Shown: positions 28,201 through 40,324 of the stretch, in pieces
Layout: every line of letters starts with the position of its first letter
Numbering within the stretch: the first letter of the stretch is position 1
Origin: Chamaecyparis obtusa
Taxonomy: Eukaryota > Streptophyta > Pinopsida > Cupressales > Cupressaceae
DNA length: 64,000 nucleotides
NCBI GenBank assembly: GCA_027943335.1
Contig: BSBK01001870.1
Coordinates: forward strand, 434,001 to 498,000
Direction of reading: 5' to 3'
Translations under genes and position numbers: made by a program
Notes under the pieces: model-generated
Database searches by the model: none
What the model was told of the DNA's origin: nothing
The model's input: only the letters and a program-made list of their open reading frames with translations

Positions 28201-31200
28201 CTGCAACTTTTTATATCAGACTATTCTTAGAACCCATTTTGGGAGGGAAGAGAAAGTGGAGTTAAATTAAAGAGAGGTTCACATAGATGTTGTGGGGGAT
28301 TATCCGTCTCTTTGATACTCATACCAAGGGGCTCCCTATGCAAGAAAGATACATGCATCCTTTTGCTTGTTGCTCTCATGGGAGAAAGGCGAATTTACAG
28401 GAAGAGCGCTTGCATTGGAGTACACACATCAAGAGATTAGGATGGTAGAGTTAGGAGCCGCTGTTCTGCGCATTATGTTATGCTTCCTGCCTGCCCCTTC
28501 CATGCGGGTGTTCAATAGAGCTTGTGTTCTTTGTATATCATTTGAATTTGGTATGGTCATCTTGAGGAGGGGGGGTGAACAATGGCTGGAAGAATGATTT
28601 GCGTGACAAGCAATTGGTTTGTGGAGAGTTCGAGCAGTGTGGCTGCAGAGCCTCCATATTCGTTTAACCGTGGGCTTGCTCATTAGTATGTTCCCTCTCC
28701 TGATAAACTGGTAAATTGTCATCCTCTTTTCCTTTTTATTGCATATATATACATTGTATATATGATTGGGGTAGTGTCGGTATTGAAACCCCCCTTTTAT
28801 TTCGTGTGCTTTTTGTATATAATGGCATGCGTGTTCTTGTCTATCGTGGTTATTGGACCTACTAAATCATTTCTACATATTTTGTTCTGCTTGGCTGCCG
28901 CTCAATCTTTTTATTGTGTATGCGTCCATATGTAGGCATTTGGTATTTGGTATTTTGTGTATATGAGACATCCATGAATCTAATGCATTCCTATTGTATA
29001 TATGCTTGTAATCAACCCTTAAATCAAACTTTTTTTATATTTCAACTTGCTAAAGGCATCGTTTCATGATTTTTGGTGTATTGATCCGTTATATATGAGA
29101 TTGTCTGCAGTGTGGTTTTATTACCTTGGGGCTTTTTGTTTCTCACCTTTAGAAACCACGATATGCCATGTATCTTGCTATTACTTCTTGGGCATACCCA
29201 TCCTTGTTTCGTGGCAAACTGTTCCTCTTGCAATCACATTATCATCACCCCTCTTTTGTTTTTATTGCTGCATGTTCCCACTAATCCTGGTGCGTGATCC
29301 CTGCCAGCTTGGCACTGTCTTTTCCATGAGCATTGTATTTTAGCCTAGCTCTTTATTCGTTGTATTTTGGCATTTTCCTTGATCCCCACTAATTAATATT
29401 GTCAGCCCACTTGATTTAAGACCCCATATCTCGTTTCTTTGCAATCATATTACTTCTGACTACAACAAATATTTTGTTACCAGATATGCATTTTGATGGA
29501 CAAAACCATTGTGAATAAAGTTGAGGTTCACCAGCTTTCAACATGGACATCCTCATAGGAAATGGTATTTGCTAAATTGAGTTCTTCTTGATTCTTCTGC
29601 AATCTCAAAATGGCCTGTGATTGGTTACTTCCAAATTTGTTTCCCTATTTTTTTTGATCTGTAAGTCATGGGGGTGTAACCCTTATGATTCATAGTTCCT
29701 CAGGATGAGATCTTCTTTCTTTTAATTTTTGTGGTCTCTGAGTTCCAAATATCCAACCATTGCATTATATGTACATATACACGGCATGAAGTTATACGCT
29801 TGGATAGTGTAGACCTTGGTTTGCATTATATTCATGGTTTTGTTATTTCATTTATATATGCCAATCCCTTTTTATTTTGTTTGGGCGTTATCAGTGTCTA
29901 CCTTGCATCACAGCTGCTGTATGCTTTTTATGTATTAATTACTTGGTTCATATAGGTAAGAGTCTCTTGTATACGTTTGTCAATTTTCTTTCTGGGGGCT
30001 GTGCATAGGTGTTTATATCATTTCTGAGGGCGTAATCTCTTGTAGTAGTTGTTGTGTGTAGGTGATTTCCTATTACCCTCTTTGCTGTGTCTAGGAGCTT
30101 CTGTAGCCCCTGTATCGATGTAATAGGTTCTTCTTAGTAGTTAAGGTTGGGTCATTTTGAGGAGCGTCTGAAACACACTTCTTAGGTTATTAATATATTT
30201 TTTTGTGGTTTGTTATGTTGGGATCAAAGATTAATGTGTTGATTTTTAATTGTTTCAAATAAATTACTATTTTATATTAGAAATACAAATATTTAAAATT
30301 GGATAATTTAAATGTAATTTAGATGCAGTTTGAGATGTATAGTTCAAGCATAGTATAACGTAGAATTATGTGTTTGTTAATTGAAAAGATGGAATCGTAG
30401 TTTAATGAAAATTTTCAAATTGTTAACAAGCTACAAATTAAAAGCCATGCTATTTACGTGCTAAGTACGAAAGTCTAGTTGTAACTATTAATCTGGCTTG
30501 AGTTCATAATTGTGATTGCAGTTTGAGGTAATGTTGCTTATATTTGTTTGAAAATAATTTTAAATAATTGGAAATTGTGTTTTTAAGGATCTACTTGTAG
30601 TATAATAGTTATCATTAATTACGAAGGATTGGATTGCTTCTATATAATTTTATATAGAAATCTTTAGTTTGTTATGAAGTTAAATATAGTCAAGGTTTAA
30701 ATTTTACGAAATAATATTTAGGAATATCCATTAAATAACTTAATATAGTTGTTTACTCATTTTTTTGTTTATCTAAAGTGATAATAGTAGTTAAGGTCTA
30801 ATTTTACAAATGCTGTTTAGAAATGGTAATTAAATAAATTATTTAATGATTATTTTAATTAGGAATAATGGCCCATTATTAGCATTAGCTGGCTTGAATT
30901 TTGAAAATTGTTTAGTTGACCTAGATTACCTTAATAAGCATGTTCCATTGTCTGTTTGTCTTGGAATTAATTTTCTTTATTTAATTACAGGTTATAGTTA
31001 ATGTAATTGCAATCATTAGCTGGAAAATCATATATTACTTAGGATAATGAGAAATTTTAGTGTTGGTTCTCATTAGAAATTGCTTTCCACTGTTCAATTC
31101 ATCTCTAAACTAGTTCAAAAAGTATGTATTATGTTCTGTCCCTAAGCCATCAAATTAACAATTGCTCATGTGATGCAAGTATGCTGTCTAGGGTGTTTAA

Positions 31201-34200
31201 GTTCTAGAGGCTTGGGGTTTGCTTTAAACTTAGTATTTATGCTTCTAACTGATTTGTGATCAATTTTCATAGGCTATATTATATTTTATGGTTGCAATAT
31301 GTTTTGGGCGTAATTGTGAAATTCATGTTAATTGGTGTGATTGGGTTTTCTTATTGTATACCTGAGGCTTGATAGAAGGGCTTGTTATAATTTCGCATTT
31401 TTGTGTCTTGGTTATATGCTACTATTAATCTATGTTTGGATATGTGCTAAGCCTATAAATTAAGTTGTGATAATTTGACTTGGTGATATTAAAGGTAATA
31501 TTGTATTCTTAATGTGTTGATAAAGGTGTTATGTTTTGGTGTTTGGTCTGTTCTAAGTTTTACTAGAGGCTAGGGTTTTGCTCTAATGCTCTAATTTTGA
31601 CTTGTTGCTTGGATGATAATGTTTCATGATCTCATATGATTGGTTTATCATGTTGTTTTGAGGCTTGACTGTGTAATTGAGGTCACATGAGGGTCAATTT
31701 TTGTTTTTGGGTATTTCATGTTTAGAATATGTTAAAGTCGATTTGATGATGATTGTATTATGTTATTGATGATTGGATCCAAATGAGGACATGCATGAAT
31801 TATGTTGTATTTAGTTATGGTTTATGTTTTGGAATCTAGAGAGGTCCATATGAGATTCTTAGATTATATGATTTGGTTTGGTTGTCTCATATGTTATGAT
31901 GGCGTGATTGGATCCTATTGATGATTTCATTTTTTATGCTCTAAACTCTACTTTTGAGGTTTTCTTTGGATTTGATGTCTTTGAGGTTTCCTAAATGATT
32001 TTGCTTTTGATTTTTGTTTGGAGTATAGGGGAGGGTTTACTAAGAGCATTGCTAGGAGAGTGGCTCGCAATGGGGGTCGGGGCCCTAAGTAGCTGCCTGG
32101 GTAACCCATTGAAGGTAGATAATCCAGTGATAATTTTATTTGGGATGGGTTAAAACACTAAACAAGATAATTATGATACCTCTCTCATGCTCTTGAGTGC
32201 TCGTATATACTAAGGATGAGTTGGAGAAGGTTTAGTTGCCTATGTGGTGTAACTTTGGCATATCGTCTCCTTCTCTTTACAAAAAGTTGCCGGTTCCACA
32301 TGAATCCTCACTTGGGGGATGAGGTCTAGAGAGAGAGACTGCCAAGAAAACCCAAGATAGTTGGGGCCTATGTGATGACACTCCTTCATGTGTCTTAGGA
32401 TCCCCTCCATTTAGCCTTGTGGTTCGCCTCTAGTATCCATGTTGTATACCCCCTTGTGAATTCCCTATGTTATTCTTTGGTTTTGTTGTTCCTTTGCTTG
32501 TTGCCTTACTTGTGTTTGCTTGTGTGGTGTGGGGTCTTACGTCTATCTCCTAGCTTGGAGGGAGTGGGCCTCAGGGTTTCATGTGGTTGGGTGGCAAATA
32601 TTTTTCCTATCGAGTTTTTAGGGCGTGTTCAAGAGCTTGTTGGATGAACTTGCTCTTCTTTGCAGTTTCATGTTTCATGCGGCCAATTGATTATTACTAT
32701 TCATTGTATCATGATTGCATCTTCATACTAATGTATTGATGTAATATTGTAATCTCCTTAAGGAGATGATTGTAATTTGTTAATGCAAACATGTATCAAT
32801 GATTATTTGCAATGCAGTAACAAAAGTGGATAAATGATAATTTGACTTGGAATATATTTATTATATGACTATATGTTATCTTTGATTGTAAGACTTAGTT
32901 GAGTTAGTTCATAATGTTATCTTGTTCATGGAATCATTGATGTCTTATTGACCTAGTCATGTTTGTTATACATTGCTAGTAGTGATGTCAAGGAACTTGA
33001 GAGGCTAGGTATATGATTAATGTTAGCATTCATGTTGCTTTTAATAAAATGTGTCACGGATATGTTCAAGTAATAAGCAGTTGTCTGTATAATGTTAGTT
33101 GGAATTTCTGTTCAAAAAAAAATTATTTGCCTTTTTCTTGCTTATTGAGTTGTCCTCTTGGGTTCCCTAGTGGGGGTGTTACATCTTGTAGGATTATTTT
33201 AGGTGAAGAATGTCTTTGTACACCCTAATAAACATAATATTGATGATGTGGTTGCACATTTCTACAAGGAAATGTAGCGAGACATTGAGATTCATTTGTG
33301 GAATGATCCTTGCTTTGGGTTTACACATCCTCTTGTTTATGTCTATGTTGACGTCTCTCAAGTGCTGTAGGTCTTCCACTACTTGGTGTGGGATTGCAAA
33401 GTACACTATCATAAGAGTTGGAAGATACTTAAAGTTCTTTATAAAACTTCAACTATTTAATTTGCAAGTCTTGGATGTCTTATGGGATCTCCGTATTCTT
33501 TCTTCATCTAAACCTTAGCTCACAAGAATTATGTGAACTAGTTTGTAGGCAAAATTTTAATTTACTCTTCCTCACAATCTTCAAGCTGTTTTTTAACTTT
33601 TTATTTCCTTGTCACTTCATCTTATTTATCTTTTATGACTGCCCCCCTAAATTGGATAATTTTAAAAATTGTAACATCTAATGATCTCCATGAGATCGTT
33701 GTTTATCACATTTATTAACAACAAGTAGTTCACCTATCCATTTTCTCACTTGCATTTTTTTCTTTCACACATTTTACTTATTTGTGTTTTTTGGAGAACA
33801 TATTTTCTTATGTTATAGTTAATTAATAGGCTCTGCATTATGACTAATCCAAAATGCATCTTTTTTTGTTTGCCCTATTTTTTTACCCCAGCATTTTTCT
33901 TTGGATTCAATCATGTTTGCCATATCATGTATGGATTGTTTTTTTCTGTGGTAATGAGGTTGCTTCACTTATTTTTATTTCATCCTGTCTCTAATTTATA
34001 TTTCTAGCCTTCATTTTTTAATCTATGGCTAAGATATTTCCTTATGTCTATGCAGTAGGTTCTATGTGAAAGCAGCATATCCAAAATTCTTCTTTCTCAT
34101 ATATCCCACTAATTACTCCCTCAATCATCTTTGAATTTCATTATGTTTTCCGTACAATATGTGGATTGTTTTTGTTTGTGTATGAATTTGGTTACTGCAC

Positions 34201-37200
34201 TTTTTTTTTCTTTTTTATCTTATCTGTAAAATATGTTTCTTGCTTTTCATTTATAATAAAAAAATATTGCTTTCCCTATTTTTTCAATTGTTTGTGTTCA
34301 AAATTTCGTAAGTTTCTATTTTATGTTTTCAAGTGTTTTTTCTTTTTGCTCATCTTTCATTTAGACCTGACCTAAGTAAGAATCCTCTTCCCCTTTCAAT
34401 GTTTTGTATTTGGTGTTAAAAAATTTGAATTCGTGGAAAAGATTCATCATCAAACTAGCCCACTCTCTTATTTCTTGCTGTGGTTCTCTTGTTCTATGCA
34501 AGTCTCTTGGCAAACTTTGGTTTGTTCATGTAATCTTTTAATCCAGTATATATGGCTTTCTAGGTTAAAGCGCCTTGTAAGTTTTTAAGCCACACTAATT
34601 TCTTTGCCCTTATTTTTGGCGCATGATACATTCATGCCTCTATGTTTGTGGTGTTCTCTCTTGTTTTGCACTTTAAACTCATCTCTCCATCATCTCATGG
34701 CATGTTGTCCACCATTTGATAGTGGAATCTTACCCATGGAATACATTGCCCTTATATAATCATAGTACAAGTCATCCTCATCATCCCACACTTTTTAAGT
34801 CCACACACAGCAACCTTTTTTGCCTCGAGGAAGATGGGCAATCTGGTATCCTCCCTCTATCTTGATTTCTTTGTCCTCAAAGTTGAATGTTATTATTGTT
34901 AGCAAACCATCCCAATTTCTGCAATATTGAGTATTTTGACAAACACTTATAATTGTGTATCACCTCTAAATTTTCGTTTTATGCACACAAAGTCAACTTC
35001 CTATGATTGGTAATACTTCTAAAGGATATTGAGGTATGCCATTTGCTAGTTGAATATCAAAAGATGCTAATTGTAATTTAAATTTTCCTAGTAGTTCCCA
35101 AGTACTTTATGGCAGAACATGTATATTGGTGCTCAGGTCAAGGTTGTCTCAATTTAGATATTTTTGTTGTTATCATTGTGAATTTTGGTTGTTACCATTT
35201 CTAACTTGTTTATAGCCATTTGCCACATGTTGCTGATTACATTTTTTTTATGATGGATCCAATGTTTGTTCCCTGACAGATTCGAGAAATGGCTGAGGAC
35301 AAAAGTAATAGTCACGCTGACACAAATAAATCATCAGAGCAGCTTATGGAGAGAAAGAAAGCTTCAATTGCAGATTGGATGATATTGAGAAAACCTGCGG
35401 AAGAAAAACAACATTGGGTAAGTTGTTACTGAAATTCTCTGATGTGCAGCAACACTCAAGGTTTATAAGGTTCCTCTTCCTTTTCATTGCACTAAATCTC
35501 AACTAATGCTAAGTCATTAAATTCCATTTAAGAAAACCATCCCTGAAATCCATGAGAAATTTCAAGCTGGTTGAATTTAAAACATGAGCCACAACACTGT
35601 TGGGTTTGGATGTTGCCCACTTATGATTAATGCAAGGCTATAGAGGTATTATGGAAAATGTTATACTGTGAAAACCAAATTTAAATCATATATATACAAC
35701 ATTATGGAATCAAATAGAAAGTAAAAGCTTAGCTCAATTGTAATTTTAGTGTGATACACAATCTACAAAGCTATTACCAATGTTCCATGGATTCTTGGGA
35801 TGGGGGGACTGAGGGCCTAGATTTGAGGACAGTGGTGGGAGAGCCATAAAACCACAGAAACCTTCATGGTGCATGCCATTTTCACAGTTTTGTCATTATG
35901 CTTTCTGCAACACCAATTCCTTATTATTTCTAACCAATCTTCATTCTTTGGAAAACTAAAAATAAAGCTAAAGAATCTAACCAATCTAAATGATGAGAGC
36001 AATGTAGTTTTTTACATGTTCCATGAAGCCATAAATGTTAAAACCACACAAACCTTCATGGCGCATGCCGTTTTCACAGTTTTGTCATTATGTTTTCTGC
36101 AACACCAATTCCTTATTATTTCTAACCAATCTTCATTATTTGAAAAACTAAAAATGAAGCTAAAGAATCTAACCAATCTAAATGATGAGGGCAATGTAGT
36201 ATTTTATATGTTCCATGAAGACTTGGGACTTGCTCTTGATGTGGCTCTAACTCTTCCTGGTGCTCACACTCAATTGATTAAGACATGGTTAATGCTCTTT
36301 CTCTTTTTATGTGATGGCAAGCTGCACAAGGTGTTAGATGTGAGAAAAACCCAACGATAGAGGGTGTGTGAGTGAGGGGATGTCAGAAAATGAGAAAAGA
36401 GAGAGTGGAGAGAAAAATGACGAGTCTGGGCCTTTTTTATGAAGCTGAGTTTTTGCCACAATCATCAAGATTTTGCGAAAAACTCGGTTCTTAAAAACTT
36501 GCGGAGTAGTCTTTGAGTTTTCCATCTATGATAGGGGAACACTTATTAGGAAACGTAGATATCAATGTAGCTTTAACAGAAATAGCTACGATATATTCTT
36601 TTTCAAAGGAATCTATTTAAAACATAGCGATTTCTTCTCCATTGCTAAGAAGTGATCTGAAAATAAATTTGATTATCAAGGATCAAGGATCTAAATTTTG
36701 TCTTAAAACTTTGTGAAAAATTGAGTATTGTTGGACTAATTTACATGGATGTTGCACGAGTTGAATCCATTGTGTACATAAATTGTCTTGGTAACCAGCA
36801 AGGTAGACATATGGTTTCCACAATCCATGATATTGTTAAACAGAGATTTTGGAATCAGCTGTGCGGGTTTATTTGTTCAACATTTCGGATCAAACTCCAT
36901 GATCCATCATCAGGAACGATAGCCAACAAGAGAATAGAATCATGGATCATGGAGTTTGATCCGAAACATTGAACAAATAAACTCACACAGCTAATTCCAG
37001 AAGCTCTGTTTAACAGCCAACAAGGTAATGCCTCTTCTTCATGGAATCTTTAATTGATGTTACTGGGACTTGTTCTTGGTAATGAAATGGACACTAGTCT
37101 GCAGTGCTTGATTTGGTTTTTTGAAATGATCTGATCTTTACTTGCATTGATTTGTCTGGTTCTCAGCTTGATTAGCCAAATATTGGCCAAAGTCACTAGC

Positions 37201-40200
37201 CTCGTTGGCAAGGATCTGCTTTATAAGATTGGTATTTATAGATCCTTGCGACAATTCCTCAATTGCTTTCTTTTTCAGAGGCATTGTGAACTGGATTGAT
37301 GGTGCTTGAACATCATAAAGGCTTTATTTGAGCCTTTATGAGCTACAATGCAATGGTCAAAACGATCTTGGTGTCAAATGCAGTAATCTTCATGAACTTC
37401 TGTTGTCTTTTATTTTTGAGGGCATTCCCCATTATCCGCATGTTGGTAGATGCAAGTCATTGAGTGTGCATGATATATTTGGCTGATTAAATCAAAGAAA
37501 TATAAATTTCATATGTTTTTTTCAAATCGTAATAAAAATTATGTCAGAATCTGAGAACATTATTGAAAAATCTTGAGCTAAGGGATCATTACCTTTGGCT
37601 AAATGACATCTCTTTAATTGAAAATGGATAGGTTTAACACCTACATAGATGCCTCACGGAAATTTGCATAAATTGCCATCTTGGGACCACTTACTCCATT
37701 ACCAGCAGAGGAAAAAGTTTTTTTTGAACACTTATTTTGTCTGATGGTCTGAGTCATTTAAGTGGAAGCTTTAGCAGAAAAAAAAACTGGATATCCAGAT
37801 CTGGACCCTTTTTTAGGAAATTTAAATCCCAATATAGCTTCAAAATAATAGCTTAACTATATTGCTAAGAAGTGATCTGAAAATAAACTCATTTCTGAGC
37901 ATTGATTTTGATTTGAAATTCTGGAGTTTGGTGAGAAGCTGAGCACATTGTTGGAATGGTTGATATGGATATTGCAAGAATTGAAGCCATTGTGCAGCGT
38001 GCCCATAGATCGTGTTGATAACCATTAGGATAGAGCCTCTTCTTCATGGCGTTTCTCATTGGATGATATGATCATCAAGGCCATCTTATAAGCTAAGAGC
38101 AATGCGTGACTTGATCATTTTGCCACCAATCCAGGACAATCTTTTTCATATGAATTTCAGAAGTTCGAATCTGGTTAGAATAAATTGTGCTTAGATGAGT
38201 CTTCTTGCCATTGAAGTCACCATAGAACCTAGCGATCTCGTTTTTGGCAGTGTGTTGGACACTATTCTGTGGCGCTTGATTTGCTGCTCTTGTCAAATTG
38301 ATGTAATCATTAATTATATTGACTCAGGTTATGCAGCTTGACTATCCAAATATTGGCCATGATTGCCAGTCAGATTGTCAAGAATCTGCTTGACAACATT
38401 GGCATTACCATTTAACTTGTAGATTCTTGCTATAATTCCTCAATAGCTTTCCTTTTCTGAGGCATTGCAAAACTGCATCAGTGATGCTTCAACAGGATCA
38501 ATGCTTTGTTTGTTCCAATGTGAGCTAGAAAACAATGTTCTATCTGATCTTGGTGTAAATGCACTAATTTTGTTGTTTGTGATGCCGTTCTCTTCTATTT
38601 TTGAGGGCATAATCCATCCTCTCCATGGTGGTGGATGAAAGTCATCGAGTGTGTATTGTATAGAATGAAGAGTTCTTGATATGCTTCTTTTAATTTTCTC
38701 TATTGATCTAAGGATAAGGTTCCAGTGGAGTGTAAGAAGCATATCCTCAAAGAGACGATTTTGAAGGTCTTGCTTGTTGGAGGCATAAGGGTGTCAGATT
38801 TATCTTGGGTAAAAGAAGGAAAATCTGAAGAGGGTTAGATCTAAAAACCATTATCTGTGAGGTGTGATATGATTATGAAAATGGAATTATAAATAAATTA
38901 TTTTCACATCTGTACATCACACTCGTGATATGTATTTAGAATGAAATAAGATACAAGCAAGCTTCTAAACGAAGAAAGGCAGATATACATGGAAGCTTCA
39001 TGGAGAACAAAGAGGAGATTTCTAGAGAATTTACATAAAGACAAATTAAATGATCCATATTTATTATTTATTTACTAGCCTCTATGTCCCATAAGAACCA
39101 TGGTAAGTGACCAATTTGACCACTGGAAGAATGGATTGTCAAAATCATTTTTGTCACAAGATCTCAGTCATTGTGCTCTGATATTCTTTCTTCTTAGACA
39201 TAAAAGAGAAACTTTTTGGAAAAGACAGCTTCAAGAATTTTCAGACAATAAAAATACGTAACTATACTATTTACCATCCCATATTACCTTCTTTATAATG
39301 TAGAAGACAAAATGCCTTTTTCCGAGCAACCTGTGCCTTTTAAGCTGCAGAAACTGTAATGTCCCCTTTTTGGGATTGTCGTAATTTTCGCGGTTATTGA
39401 CTATCTGTGTCTGAATGGTCGATTCTTTGTTTCTTCCCCTTGATTGTAATTGCTGGAGGTCCTCTGTGCTCCTGTGTTTATTGCCGGGCAATATGGGAAC
39501 TATTTCCTGCTTGTTTGATGCCTTTCATGTTTAGGCTGGCTTCCTTATTTCTGTGTACTGTTGCCTGTGATTAGTGCTAACTCCCTCTGTTTTATTGCCA
39601 GTGTTTGGGGTTGCTGTTTCCTTATTTGTTCTTTTCCTTATTCAATGTCTTTTTCTGCTGTGTTGCTTCCTGTGCCATGCCCTCTATATCCTTCCAAGGT
39701 GAGTGGTAGTTCCAGGTTGAAATGAAGGCCACTTCTTTGTCCTTGACTCCTCGCAATGCTCTTGTTTGCAACATGTACCGATAATCTTTTTTGACATAGT
39801 GCTGGCACAAAGTGCAGAAATATAGACAGTTCGATACCCAAAATTGCTGATTCCATGTTCTAATTGTAGACTGAATCTTCTTATCCTTATTATGGAATTT
39901 CTGACTGTGTTTGGCATGCTGATTGGAATTATATTGAAGTACTGACTGTATTTCTTCTATATCCAATGCTGATTCCCCCGTAAGAATAAGTTTGACTTAC
40001 AATTTATACATTGTGTGGTAGGAAGGGCTGTACTTGGAGAGACATCTTTTTTCTTTTATGGTAACATATGCCATGGTCGACATAATATAATATTTAGTAT
40101 ATTTGATGTATATTATAATATATTTAGTATATTATTTTAATATTTGATATTTAGTATATATTATATAGTTTTAACTTTTAATGACATATTATGATATATT

Positions 40201-40290
40201 TTAGGGTTATATTTTGATAATATTTAATTGGTACAAATTTCAGATTGTTAACATTGATATATATTATAATTATATTTTAATAATATTTGA

Positions 40291-40324
<34 letters not shown>

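Larger units (their letters stand above)
21759..35279 (+). other. FREE1: FREE1 intron 3 (13,521 bp)
   Basis: It runs from donor gtgata to acceptor ctgacag. It carries two solo LTR-type elements and two tandem duplications, listed separately. The remaining segments (22425-23905, 25758-26159, 26790-27767 and 33189-35279) are AT- or T-rich with no recognisable gene. Confidence 0.85.

Noticed and set aside
36835..37014. Intronic microRNA gene
   Set aside because: The 73-base arms pair along their whole length with a 34-base loop, and there is no sign of a defined mature duplex. A transposon-like inverted repeat with direct-repeat flanks explains it better.
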